Below, piece by piece: positions 55,311 through 64,000 of a DNA stretch of 64,000 bases. Source of the DNA: Stentor roeselii (taxonomy: Eukaryota; Ciliophora; Heterotrichea; Heterotrichida; Stentoridae); assembly GCA_006503475.1 (NCBI GenBank), contig RSEH01000060.1, positions 116,549-180,548 of the forward strand. The letters run 5' to 3'. The notes beneath the pieces were generated by a model, which worked only from the letters and a program-made list of their open reading frames with translations, did no database searches and had not been told where the DNA came from. How positions within the stretch are numbered: the stretch's first letter is position 1; each line of letters starts with the position of its first letter. The translations under genes were made by a program, and so were the position numbers.

Positions 55311-56701
55311 TATTCACTCACATCATTAGTCATCTTTAGACTTTCTCTAATCACGTCTTCATAGCAGTTGCGGTTCCATTCAAAAGGAAAGTCATGTCTT
55401 TCAAAGCCACTTCGAAATCCAAGAACCATCAAATCTTTCAACAAAAACTGTAAAACTTTAAGATTTTCATCTTGAATTGAACTTCCTTTTGTTGAATAAA
55501 GAAAATTTGCCATGTTTTCCTGACCTGCAAGGGTTAGTTCGAGGTTCAGTCTTTCGCAATTTACCCAGTTTTCAAATAGCTCTAAGTCTTGCTTTCCGAA
55601 GGTTTCTCCTTCCATTAGACTTATGAACTCTTCTCTTCTGAATGACATGTCGAAGTCTACTGGGGCAAGGAGGTTTTGATTGTTTGGACCTAGGATTATG
55701 AAGTTGTTGCAGTGGGCGTTGCAGTGAGGCTCGAATGGGTTGTGGTCGATGAAGTAACCCCAGGAGATACCGGAATCTTGAAGGAATCGCTTGATTACAC
55801 CAACTTCCCACCCTATTCTATAACAAACCTGAGCAACCTTATTAATCAAATCACGACTTTCAAATGTTTTTCCATCAACAGTAACCTTCTCATTCTCAAC
55901 AAAAAGAAATCCATTTTCATTTTCCAAAACATTAACCAAAAGTGAATTATCCAAATAAACCCCTTTTCTAGTCCATTGATCCAAAGGCTCATTCAAAGGT
56001 CCATTTTGCCTAATAATCCTAACAGTACAAAAATCCATTTTTCTCTGATCAGGGATCAACTCCTTCACATTTTCTCCAACAATCCCTAAAAAAAACATCG
56101 AAACAAGTCTTTCAATTCCAACAATCAAATGACTTCCAAGTCTTTTTTCTCCAAAAGTCTGAAAAACTCCACAAAACTTTTCAATAAGTTCAAATCCAGG
56201 TTCCTGATACTTCCAAACCTCAACCGGAAAGTTTCCAGTGAAAAATCCAGCATCTTTAATCACCTCATTGATAAGAAAAGTCATGAACTGTTCTCTAAAC
56301 ACCGTGTTTTCAAAGCAACACCCTCTTATTTCAAAAAATCCTTCAGGAAAGACCATATTTTGCTTATTGAATCCAAGGTTTTGATTTCCACAGCCTTTAA
56401 GTCGCAAACAAGAATTTTCTTCAACAATCAAGGCAGATCTTTTTCCTGAGGCAAGAGCAGGAAGTCCTTCTTGTTGCTTGAAAAACCCGATAGCGTCTTC
56501 AGCAGGTCCAGAAAATTCAAGGTCAAGACAAGGCAAGGCAGGCATCAAGATATTTTCATATTCAAATCCAAGGAAATCAAGAGGCTTAGTCCTCAAGATG
56601 ACTTTCTGAAGATCCAAGTTATTTTTCACAAGTTTTTCATCAAATCTGTACTTCTTAACCGGCACTTCCCTGAAAAAGACAGGTTCACAAGGTAAATACA
56701 T
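55307..56701 (-). CDS. Kinase-fold-like protein of unknown family
   Basis: 464 residues. The centre is alpha/beta with LRLKGCGNQNLGF and FEIRGCCFENTVFREQFMTFL. At about residues 330-350 it carries HCNAHCNNFIIL, which matches position by position the HGDLHPGN catalytic loop of aminoglycoside-phosphotransferase-like kinases, but with Asn in place of the catalytic Asp. APVDFDMSF follows at the place of their metal-binding IDFD motif. I infer an APH/kinase-like fold, possibly inactive or with altered chemistry. No precise family was recognised. Its start lies 8 bases after the stop of the upstream gene on the same strand. Confidence 0.55.
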   Translation of the reverse strand: MYLPCEPVFFREVPVKKYRFDEKLVKNNLDLQKVILRTKPLDFLGFEYENILMPALPCLDLEFSGPAEDAIGFFKQQEGLPALASGKRSALIVEENSCLRLKGCGNQNLGFNKQNMVFPEGFFEIRGCCFENTVFREQFMTFLINEVIKDAGFFTGNFPVEVWKYQEPGFELIEKFCGVFQTFGEKRLGSHLIVGIERLVSMFFLGIVGENVKELIPDQRKMDFCTVRIIRQNGPLNEPLDQWTRKGVYLDNSLLVNVLENENGFLFVENEKVTVDGKTFESRDLINKVAQVCYRIGWEVGVIKRFLQDSGISWGYFIDHNPFEPHCNAHCNNFIILGPNNQNLLAPVDFDMSFRREEFISLMEGETFGKQDLELFENWVNCERLNLELTLAGQENMANFLYSTKGSSIQDENLKVLQFLLKDLMVLGFRSGFERHDFPFEWNRNCYEDVIRESLKMTNDVSEY

Positions 56702-56709
56702 CTAATTAT

Positions 56710-57834
56710 TTATAAATTAATCATAAATGAATTCCAATCAGCAGAGCTGTGAATAATATAAGTTAGTTTCATTATGCCCTGTCCAACACTTTTAACAGTA
56801 AGCGTGTTTGAGTCAAGAAAAGTGTTGAGGATATCAACATAAACAGGAAGTTCAGCAACAGCACTTTTTCCGATGATGTGTAAAAAAGCTTGTAAGATTT
56901 GTTCTTCTTCCAACATGTTTTCCGCGTTGTTTTCGTCGTACAAGCCCATGCTGATGTAGTTCATAAGCATGGCAACCGCGTCATGAATCTCGCCGATAGA
57001 CTGACTTGCAGGAATTTCAACAAAACTTCCGATGGCCTTTAAATAATACTGGTTCTTGTCCTGTTCAAGTCTTTCAATCGTTGGTGTTCGAAAGTCTTCA
57101 AATTCTGCAAGGTTTTTTAAGTACTCGTTGGAAAGATGGGTCATTTTCCGAAGAATTACCAACATTTTTAACATGTCTTCTGAAACTACTGCATTTCTGA
57201 CTATTTCTTCAATGTCTTGGGTGCAGGCTGGAAAGTCAACAAAGAACTTCGGGATGACTCTGACGATGATTCTAATGAAATCTAGAACGATTTCATCAAT
57301 TTCTCTTATTTTTAAAGTGATTTCTTTTATAAATCGTGGACGAAGAGAGATTTGCCCGTCGTTTCTATCACAGTAAAAGGAAATAAAAGAGGTTTTGAAC
57401 TTTTGAATGATTTTATGAATAATGCAGTCTTCTTTCTGCTGAATCAACCCGTTTAAAATCCGCTTTTGAGGGTCAGTCTCGACTTCATAAGTAAAAGTCT
57501 GCAAATTCGCAATGCTTTGAGGCCAGAGACAAGCACGAGTCTGGTCAATTTTTCTTACTTTATTAATTCTCTGATACTCGTTCCACACAAAAGCAAGTCT
57601 CGAGCTACAGTCATACAAATTTTCCCAGGACTCAACTAAAGCAAGAACAGGCCTCGCCCAAGAAAAATCTTTATACCTACTCAGTTCTTCTCTTAAAATA
57701 ACCACCCACTCTGAAGAGTTCTTTTCAAAAATCACCTGAGTTTTCGAAAAGTGTTTCAACATCTCACTACGAGTCGATGAGAAGTAAGCTCGTTCATTTT
57801 TCCTCTCCGAGTTCTTTTTGTGACTTTGACCCAT
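56710..57834 (-). CDS. Possible VPS9-domain protein
   Basis: 374 residues starting MGQSHKKNSERK, with Gly2 that might be myristoylated. The body is helical. The last 115 residues resemble a VPS9 Rab5-GEF domain by spacing (ILQAFLHIIGKSAVAELPVY, then GQGIMKLTYIIHSSADW, compared with DLLPxLxYvixkAxxpxLxxxxxYI and GexxYxLTxLxxAlxfI). The key Asp and Tyr of the VPS9 core are not clearly placed, so this is tentative. If right, it would activate Rab5-type GTPases on endosomes. Confidence 0.4.
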   Translation of the reverse strand: MGQSHKKNSERKNERAYFSSTRSEMLKHFSKTQVIFEKNSSEWVVILREELSRYKDFSWARPVLALVESWENLYDCSSRLAFVWNEYQRINKVRKIDQTRACLWPQSIANLQTFTYEVETDPQKRILNGLIQQKEDCIIHKIIQKFKTSFISFYCDRNDGQISLRPRFIKEITLKIREIDEIVLDFIRIIVRVIPKFFVDFPACTQDIEEIVRNAVVSEDMLKMLVILRKMTHLSNEYLKNLAEFEDFRTPTIERLEQDKNQYYLKAIGSFVEIPASQSIGEIHDAVAMLMNYISMGLYDENNAENMLEEEQILQAFLHIIGKSAVAELPVYVDILNTFLDSNTLTVKSVGQGIMKLTYIIHSSADWNSFMINL

Positions 57835-57983
57835 TTATTGCAGATTATTGTTCTAATCTTCAGCAACTCTCTTAAAATCACGACTTTTCTCATGAAAAGT
57901 ACTGAAAACCTGCGAAAATTAATAGTTTTTAAACCTTGCATGGCGATAGTGGCAAAGTCCTGATAAAGCTTTGATAATAAATA

Positions 57984-59222
57984 ATGGCTGACAACGATTC
58001 GAAAGAACCTCTGCTTTCAGCTCAACCTGAATCCTCAGGCAAGCACGTGGAAACGATAGTTCCTTTTCTGTTGATTGTTATCACGAGCAGTGGTCTGTGC
58101 TTCTCAGGTCTTGGGAACATTTTCCTGATGTTCAACACGACGAGTCTTCCCTATGGCATCCTTTGGGTGGTGTTGATCGCTTTGACGTATTGGCTGAACT
58201 CAAATAAAATAGTAGAAGCCTTGGATCATCAGAAGGAAGAATCGTATTCGAAACTAATCAAATCACTTTGGGGACGTAAACGAGGACTGACTGTTCAGAT
58301 CTTGATGGCGTTGAACAATGTGATTATCTTGACTTACCTACAACAACGCATTGCGGTGAATGCTTTTAAGGTGTTCAACCCGCCTAAGAATGAGTATATT
58401 GAGGAACAGAAGGCCACTGATGTGTTTTATTATGTGGCTATTGCGAATATCGCTTTGATACTTCTAGCTCTTCAGAATAAGTATGAAAAGGTGAAGAATT
58501 TTGCGATTGTTAGCATTTTGGTTTGGATTTACTTGTTTATTGGAGTCGTTGCTGAAGCCTGGAATCATAACAAGGGCAAAGGAAATATCACTCAAGGAGG
58601 ACAGAACAGAGTCACTTTCTTGCCTGAAGGGTATGCTTATATCACCACTGTTGGAATCGTCGCTTTGTTCACTTCGTACTTCCAGATAGTGCCTTATGTG
58701 CATCATCATATCAAGAATGTAGCAGAGACCAAGAAAGTACTTAAGAATTCTTTTATTTTCTCTGTTGTTCTTATCATGAGTGCTGGAGTTTACTATGTGT
58801 TTTACCATAACACTGACCTTAACGTCATCAGGTACTCTGGATTGACTATTATTGGCTCTTGCATCGCGATATTAAATGTCCTACCCACCCGTGAGCTGAT
58901 CATTCAAATTCTCGATGAAAACGCAAAGTCAAAGAGTAACACAAGAGACAGAATAATCACAGTGCTTCTCTTAAGCATCACTCTTTTGCTATCAATCGGT
59001 TTAAACTCATTTAGATTTTTGCAGATCTTCATCGGAATCGGTATTCTTTTCACAAGTTTCATCGGTTTCATCTTCCCTGGGTGGGTTGCCCTGAAGCTTT
59101 CCTCACCAAGTGACAAGAACAAGAACATCGGTCTTTTAGTTTGGAACGTCCTGATCGGTGTGACAGTTTTTGTGTCAGGAGTTTTCATCATGATTGAAAC
59201 AGACCATACCCTAACTCAATAG
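57984..59222 (+). CDS. Amino-acid transporter, AAAP/SLC36-38 type
   Basis: 412 residues with about 11 membrane segments. The cytosolic N-terminus EPLLSAQPES contains a dileucine-type signal seen in lysosomal or vacuolar members. Segment 1 (VPFLLIVITSSGLCFSGLGN) has the broken-helix Gly pattern of LeuT-fold carriers. Later segments include FLPEGYAYITTVGIVALFTS, FIFSVVLIMSAGVYYVFY and IFIGIGILFTSFIGFIFPGW. The family moves neutral amino acids with H+ or Na+. Substrate and compartment are not decided by the sequence. It is 24 bases upstream of the next gene on the same strand. Confidence 0.65.
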   Translation: MADNDSKEPLLSAQPESSGKHVETIVPFLLIVITSSGLCFSGLGNIFLMFNTTSLPYGILWVVLIALTYWLNSNKIVEALDHQKEESYSKLIKSLWGRKRGLTVQILMALNNVIILTYLQQRIAVNAFKVFNPPKNEYIEEQKATDVFYYVAIANIALILLALQNKYEKVKNFAIVSILVWIYLFIGVVAEAWNHNKGKGNITQGGQNRVTFLPEGYAYITTVGIVALFTSYFQIVPYVHHHIKNVAETKKVLKNSFIFSVVLIMSAGVYYVFYHNTDLNVIRYSGLTIIGSCIAILNVLPTRELIIQILDENAKSKSNTRDRIITVLLLSITLLLSIGLNSFRFLQIFIGIGILFTSFIGFIFPGWVALKLSSPSDKNKNIGLLVWNVLIGVTVFVSGVFIMIETDHTLTQ

Positions 59223-59246
59223 TCATTAGTTAGTAATACATCTTTA

Positions 59247-60188
59247 ATGGACTTCTCTTCTAATTCAGAGTCTCAAATGTCAGCGTTAAAGAAAATCGAA
59301 GAGAAAAAAATTGATTTATCAAGCACGTTAAGAGATAGCAGGATTAATACTGTTCAAAAGGATGAAAGTTACAAAATTCCTGATAGATCTTTGAACAGTA
59401 TCAAGATGCTTCAGGTTTTAAATCAAGACTCAGTTGATCTTTTTCATTTACTTGAAAAATCAGTGAATTACATGGCACAAATCACTCAAGACCTTGAAGA
59501 AATTCTAGAAATCCACAAAAATGAAGAACATTTCAAAAAACCTTACCAAAAGATACAGTACGCAAGTAAGTGCCTTGCATGTAAAAAACGAGAACTGGTC
59601 ACTATGAACCAATGTGGCCATTCATACTGCAAAAAATGTGCTGGAAACCTGATGATTGAAAATAAAGACTGTCAAGAATGTAATGGAAAATTTTCTCATG
59701 CTTTTAAAGTGATCACAGCGCAGAGCACTAACAATTTTTACTCTTCACAGATGAAAATTCTGTGTTTTTTCTGCAAGAAGTTAGATATCAATGTTCTAAC
59801 AGAAAATACTTGCAATCATCTATGCATGCAATGTGTTTCTAAATGTTTTCATTCAAATGAAGACTACTGCCCTGCATGTTGGAGTCCCTTGTTCAAGCAA
59901 AGAGACTACCTTGAAATCGAAAAAGAATGCGAAGGATGTAATAAAAAGAAGAAGTGGCTTAATGACTGTTTCGGGCAAACTAAGTGTCACCATTTGATGT
60001 GTGGAGACTGTTTAGAAGAAAGTGCAGAAGACAAGATGTGCAAGATTTGCTCTCGAAAGTTTAATAGCTTTGATTTGCTTCAGGTGGTTGAAATCGTTTC
60101 TCAACAATGTGAGAACTGTAAACAAATTTTTTCTAGGAAATACTTGAAGAGGGCAGGAAAGAAGTTTATTTGCCAAAATTGTCATTAG
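59247..60188 (+). CDS. Cys-rich RING-like protein
   Basis: 313 residues. The first 100 are polar and helical. Residues about 110-313 contain four consecutive Cys/His clusters: CLACKKRELVTMNQCGHSYC-x2-C...CQEC, then CFFCKK...CNHLCMQC...CPAC, CEGCNKKKKWLND...KCHHLMCGDC...CKIC, and a final C-x2-C...C-x2-C. Each of the first three has the spacing of RING or B-box type cross-brace zinc sites (C-x2-C ... C-x-H-x2-C-x2-C ... C-x2-C). Ubiquitin-ligase activity is possible but not shown. The stop is followed after 6 bases by the start of the splicing-factor gene. Confidence 0.75.
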   Translation: MDFSSNSESQMSALKKIEEKKIDLSSTLRDSRINTVQKDESYKIPDRSLNSIKMLQVLNQDSVDLFHLLEKSVNYMAQITQDLEEILEIHKNEEHFKKPYQKIQYASKCLACKKRELVTMNQCGHSYCKKCAGNLMIENKDCQECNGKFSHAFKVITAQSTNNFYSSQMKILCFFCKKLDINVLTENTCNHLCMQCVSKCFHSNEDYCPACWSPLFKQRDYLEIEKECEGCNKKKKWLNDCFGQTKCHHLMCGDCLEESAEDKMCKICSRKFNSFDLLQVVEIVSQQCENCKQIFSRKYLKRAGKKFICQNCH

Positions 60189-60194
60189 TAATAA

Positions 60195-62309
60195 ATGGAA
60201 GAACTTGAACAGCAGGAAATTGATCAACCTTTTGATCTGCAGGTTAAGGCGAAACTGATTGAAGAGTACCGTAAACGTGGCGCTTTGGTTGATTTAACAC
60301 AAGTGAAAGAAAGGTACCTGGAAATCGCTCCATTACCAGAAGACCTTTGGCTAGAGTGGCTGGAAGACTTTTCTTCTAAAGACTTGTATCTCTTCAAAAA
60401 AGCTCTGAAAGACTTTCCCTGTATTTTCCAATTAGATCCTAAAGTACTTCTAAAGCTCTTCACTGAAACTGATCCATCACTGACACAACCTATATTTAAC
60501 GAAGTAAGATTCCAAGTGCGTGACTTTGAAGTATGGCTTTCATTCATTTCGAAACTTCAAGACAACCAAATGATTAGAAATACTTTTAAAGAACTTTTCC
60601 GCATCCCTCGCCCTGGCCTCGACACCTGCTGGAAAAAATACGAAGAATGGGAGAGAGACCCTAACGAGAAGTCTTCGATGAAAGCCATTTTTTTAGCTTC
60701 TTTCAATGAAAACCTTCAAGAACAAGAAATTTCTTCCAAGTTTTCAACCCTTTCTCATTTTTCACTGATTCACTTGAAGACTCTTCAACAGCACACAAAG
60801 GCAGTAGTCCATCCTTACATCTATGAAGAGCTTCTCTTTCGTTCGCCTCATTCAGCTGATATCTGGGAAGACTACGTTTTTTTTAATATTCGTGCAGGCT
60901 CCGCCTGCACCAAAACCTGCAAAAGAGCAATAAGGAACAATCCAACAAATGTCAATCTCTGGTCGTTACTTATTCTCTGTTATGAAAACAGTCAAAAGTC
61001 ATTTGAAAGTAACTAAAACTTAGAAAAAATACAAAAAAGTCTCCTAACACCCTTCGAAGATGCAAGCAGTTACACCAGGATCTGGAGGGAGTACTGTGAA
61101 AGTCTGAAACGTTCAGGAAAAGACTACCTTTCAGGTTTAATTCAAGGGGAAAACTGGCTGAAGTCCATCTGCCCTCCTCAACATCTGGTTTTAAAAGCTT
61201 TTCGTGGGTCTTTAACGAAAGATTTGAAGTTATTTGAAGAGATCGTCAAAGAACAGCCAGGAACTTCCAGTTGTTGGGAGGTTTATCTGAAGTTTTTGCA
61301 AGAAAACTCGATGAAGGATAAACTTCGAGAGGTCTTTCAAAGAGCTTTAGAAGCTTGTAGAGATCCAAATGAAATCATCTCAAAGTTCATTGAATGGGAA
61401 ACTCGAGGAGAAGACCTAACTTCTTTGATTCAATGCAAGGTCCTTTGTCAGAAGAGAAAAATGAGAGATGTCGAAGTTTTAACTGTAAAAAACGAGAAGT
61501 TCAAAATGAAAAGTCTTGAAAAAAACGCGAGGTTCACTGCATTCATTCATAACTTGCCTGGAAACGTCAAAGAGTACCAGCTTGATGAAGTCCTCAGGCA
61601 GGTTGTCAAGGTGAAAGCTGTCAGAATCGTCAGAGACCGGAAAGGAAACTCAAGAGGAATCGCTTACTGTGACTTTGAATCTCAAGAAGACCTGGACTAC
61701 GCAGTTTCCAGTTTAAACCAAAGAGAACTCTGCGGAAATAAAGTACATGTCGCCGTTTCTCGACCTCCTGAACTAGAAAAAAACGAAGAAAAAACCGTTT
61801 TCGTCAACAATCTTCCATTTTCCTGCACTGAAGAACTCTTAAAAACAACTTTTTCTCCTTTTGGAGATGTTTTTCAGGTAAGAGTCATCAAAAACTCCGA
61901 AGGACGTTGCAAAGGTTACGCTTACGTCGTCTTTTCAGAGAAATCTTCTGCTGATCTCGCAATCGGCAGGTCTGACTTGAGTCTTGAAGGAAGACGTGTG
62001 ACTGTCGAGAAGTACCAGGAGAATAAAGAACAGAAATTCGTTTTGCATGTCAGCAACTTGCCTTTTGACGTCACTGAAAAAGACTTGGCTCAACTTTTTC
62101 CTACCTCGGCCAGTGTCAGTTGTCCTCTTGATAGGAATGGGAAGACTCGAGGCTTTGGATTTGTTGAGTTTTCTGTTGAAAGTCAGGCTAATGATGTCTT
62201 AGAAATGTCTGCTCCCATGCTTGGAGGAAGGTATGTGGTCGTCAAGAGGAGTTATAAAAAAGCGCAGGAGAAGAAATTGGATAATAAGGATTTTAAGAAG
62301 TTTTTATAG
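60195..62309 (+). CDS. SART3: SART3/Prp24-type U4/U6 recycling factor, two exons
   Basis: Exons 60195-61008 and 61024-62309 join to 699 residues. The N-terminal half consists of HAT helical repeats (LWLEWLEDFSSKDLYLFKKA, VWLSFISKLQ, SADIWEDYVFFNI, SRIWREY-like YTRIWREYCE). Three RRMs follow at about 442-520 (FTAFIHNLPGN), 529-600 (KTVFVNNLPFS...GRCKGYAYVVF) and 610-685 (FVLHVSNLPFD...KTRGFGFVEF). It ends in DNKDFKKFL, the LSm-interaction motif that tethers Prp24/SART3 to LSm2-8. The combination is diagnostic: the protein re-anneals U4 and U6 snRNAs for spliceosome recycling in the nucleus. A GC-rich hairpin lies in the HAT region at 60892-60910. Confidence 0.93.
60892..60910. repeat. GC-rich perfect hairpin inside the SART3-like gene
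   Basis: Arms GTGCAGGC and GCCTGCAC around a TCC loop, eight pairs, in the HAT-repeat coding region. It shares the core GGCTNCGCC with the 41806 hairpin. Confidence 0.82.
61009..61023 (+). other. 15-base intron (phase 1)
   Basis: GTAACTAAAACTTAG splits a Lys codon in the HAT region of the SART3-like gene. Retention gives an in-frame TAA within it. Splicing brings both long frames into register. Confidence 0.93.
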
Positions 62310-63327
62310 AGATGATTGATGATTAGGTTTGATGAGTTGATGAGGCTTATGATGGATTTATGGAAGGTATGTGAAGAGATTAGTATTGGAGTTGTTTTTG
62401 AGGTACTTTTAGGAGTTTTTAATTTTTGGAGTAATTAATAAATTTGTTTATATTTAGGTGAAGGTGGTAGGTATAAGAATGGTTTCTGAAGTGTGGGATG
62501 CTCAATCAGAAATATAAAATTATAAACTATTTAAGGAAAACTATTTGTGTTTCCATTTAGTTCCATCTTGGTGTCTATAATTATCAGTTATGTAAACTTC
62601 TTTCTCTGTCTGCATATTCCAAGTAATCACTAATAAAGCCTTAAAGTATCCTATTTATGAATCACTATCCTTCTGTTGAAGCTATACAACTATTTAAGCT
62701 ACAGTCTGAATTTGATTGACCATATAATAACATTCTTATAAGAGTCATCGTCCTAAACCTTAGAAATAAACAAAGAAATATGAGCATCACTTGTCAAGTG
62801 GTGAATATCGTCCTTGTCTAAAATATTAATTATGGCCTGTCACCTCGCCTTTAGTATCTTTAGTTATAATTATTGAGAATTTTAGATCAATATACTTTTA
62901 TGAGAAAAAAAAATTTTTAATATAATTATGTGTAATCATATGAATCACAATGCTGGGTTTAAAAGTTAAAATAATAGTTGTATAAAATGAGTTCTACCTA
63001 AAGAGGGGCATGTTTACAATATTGAAAGATATATTGACTCATTAAATAGCTACTACAAAGGAATAATCAACATTGAGGCTAGAATTGGAATTTGTATCGG
63101 TTATAATATTGGAATATTTTGTCGGTTTCTTTGAAAAAGTGCAGATAAATTAGCTAAATTTTTCATCTGGAATATATAAAAATCTTGTTTATTTATATCT
63201 ATGCATACTTTTTTTCATCATATTAAAACATTGATTGTTAAATTCATTTAAAGATATTTTAGAAAATACTTAAAACAAAAAATAAGGGAAAATTTATGGT
63301 GAATGTTTAAATATTTAGATATTCACC
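62310..63327. other. Intergenic region, about 1 kb
   Basis: The first 170 bases are strongly C-poor (G/T/A-rich), then AT-rich. Near 62787-62799 there is a near-palindrome CACTTG-T-CAAGTG. At 63296-63329 a 9-base inverted repeat ATGGTGAAT...ATTCACCAT ends just inside the next possible start codon. No known RNA gene was recognised. Confidence 0.5.
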
Positions 63328-63791
63328 ATGTTCAATATCAAAACCTTACAAAACTTGAAACTTTTCCTCCAAACTAAGCTTAAATCAGAAAAAATTCAAA
63401 CACCAAAAATCTCAAAAATTCTTTCCGAACTCAAGAACCAAATCCTTTCTCAAAACTGTAAAAACTCCAAGAAAAGTTCGAAACCTTGAACTGCAGTTCC
63501 GTGAAGAATCCAAGATTATATACGGCCAGTTATTTTACAACCACAAAACCTGTTAATGTAAGCGAAAAAGCAATCAGAAGAGCTAGAAGTCCTGAAAATC
63601 CTTCTGAATCATCAGCCTTTTTAACCTCAGCCGAAGGAGGAGGTCTTCAAAGACCTGGAAAAAGACTTCGAAGCAAAAGGTTTCGAAAGCCCTTCAAAGC
63701 AACGTATAAGTTTGAGTTTAAGAAACATTTTCAAATGATGGCAAGGACGATAGGAATCTTCAAACAGACCCAGTCGCAGTCACCAAAATGA
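63328..63791 (+). CDS. Possible gene with an unresolved frame break
   Basis: An ATG at 63328 opens a 53-codon frame (MFNIKTLQNLKLFLQ...) that stops at 63487-63489. A second, better-looking basic frame runs 63462-63791 (NPRLYTASYFTTTKPVN... KRLRSKRFRKPFK... ending TGA) but has no ATG before its last third. The second is in the -1 frame of the first, and the two overlap between 63462 and 63486 near an A-run (63460-63464). No 15- or 16-base GT...AG intron joins them. A single-base indel, a -1 shift or an unusual intron would unite them into one protein. The family is unknown. Confidence 0.45.
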
Positions 63792-64000
63792 AAAAGCAGA
63801 GAAAAGCGCCTTGTGAAGAGTCTTTTTATTCTTCCTGACCTCATCATCAATTCTTGAGTCCATCCATGAGGACCTGGAAATTTCAAGTCTTTTTTATGAC
63901 CATATCGATTAGGAGCAGTCGTTTTTCGAAGACATTCGACTGTCTTTTTAAAGTGACTTCTGATGTTTTCACTGAGTTCTTTAGAGAACTGGAACTTCTT
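63731..64000 (-). CDS. Partial gene running off the right edge
   Basis: The minus strand is open from the window end to a TGA at 63731. The upstream part reads as a plausible protein (FSKELSENIRSHFKKTVECL, then PHGWTQELMMRS). The last 60 bases overlap the + strand gene, so the true 3' end may lie further right in coordinates, around 63790-63840, through an intron or an earlier stop I could not find. The family was not recognised. Confidence 0.4.
   Translation of the reverse strand, partial: KKFQFSKELSENIRSHFKKTVECLRKTTAPNRYGHKKDLKFPGPHGWTQELMMRSGRIKRLFTRRFSLLFHFGDCDWVCLKIPIVLAII

Noticed and set aside
1-64000. Search for transposons, integrases, viral genes, CRISPR arrays and telomere repeats
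   Set aside because: No transposase, reverse transcriptase, capsid or integrase frame, no repeat-spacer pattern and no terminal C/G-rich telomere repeats were seen.

Overview
The window looks like macronuclear DNA of a heterotrich ciliate, most probably Stentor coeruleus or a close relative. It is AT-rich and gene-dense on both strands. Ten introns could be placed from broken reading frames, and every one is exactly 15 bases, GT...AG, with an A at position 10. Full-length conserved proteins end at TAA, TAG and TGA, so the standard code applies. Fifteen-base introns plus the standard code is the known Stentor combination (Blepharisma has similar introns but reads TGA as Trp). No mobile element, virus, CRISPR array or bacterial operon was seen.

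Layout. 0-10.4 kb: LRR/coiled-coil proteins, a DYRK kinase, a small MGCC-headed protein, a WNK-type pseudokinase, Hikeshi, a MidA/NDUFAF7 methyltransferase and fructose-1,6-bisphosphatase. 10.4-12.3 kb: a large gene-free stretch. 12.3-21 kb: kinesin-13, GABA transaminase, maleylacetoacetate isomerase, an EF-hand protein with a tRNA-Ala against its start codon, a protein with two cyclic-nucleotide-binding (CNB) domains, and succinyl-CoA:3-ketoacid CoA-transferase. 21-33.4 kb: two lineage-specific proteins, a divergent actin, a three-copy tandem repeat, an R2R3 Myb, a MED27-like protein, Rab geranylgeranyltransferase beta, CDP-diacylglycerol synthase, a two-finger C2H2 protein, a polytopic membrane protein and three identical tRNA-Glu genes. 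33.6-36.6 kb: a coiled-coil protein and a membrane-anchored pepsin-like protease.

37-52.7 kb is the most striking part: five same-strand genes that read as a cGMP module. Three tandem paralogues of about 845 residues have four CNB domains, a kinase-like domain and a PKG-type C-terminal tail. All three have lost the same catalytic residues (beta3 Lys to Glu, alphaC Glu to Gln), so they look like cGMP-receptor pseudokinases. A small HPt-like protein without its histidine follows, then a 1999-residue guanylyl cyclase fused to a P4-ATPase-like domain. This puts a predicted cGMP producer next to three predicted cGMP receptors.

52.7-64 kb is very tightly packed: a zinc-finger protein, two coiled-coil proteins whose frames overlap at TAATG, an APH/kinase-fold candidate, a possible VPS9 protein, an amino-acid transporter, a RING-like Cys-rich protein, a SART3/Prp24-type U4/U6 recycling factor, and two unresolved genes at the right edge. 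Two convergent gene pairs here share a TTAA that serves as the stop codon on both strands.
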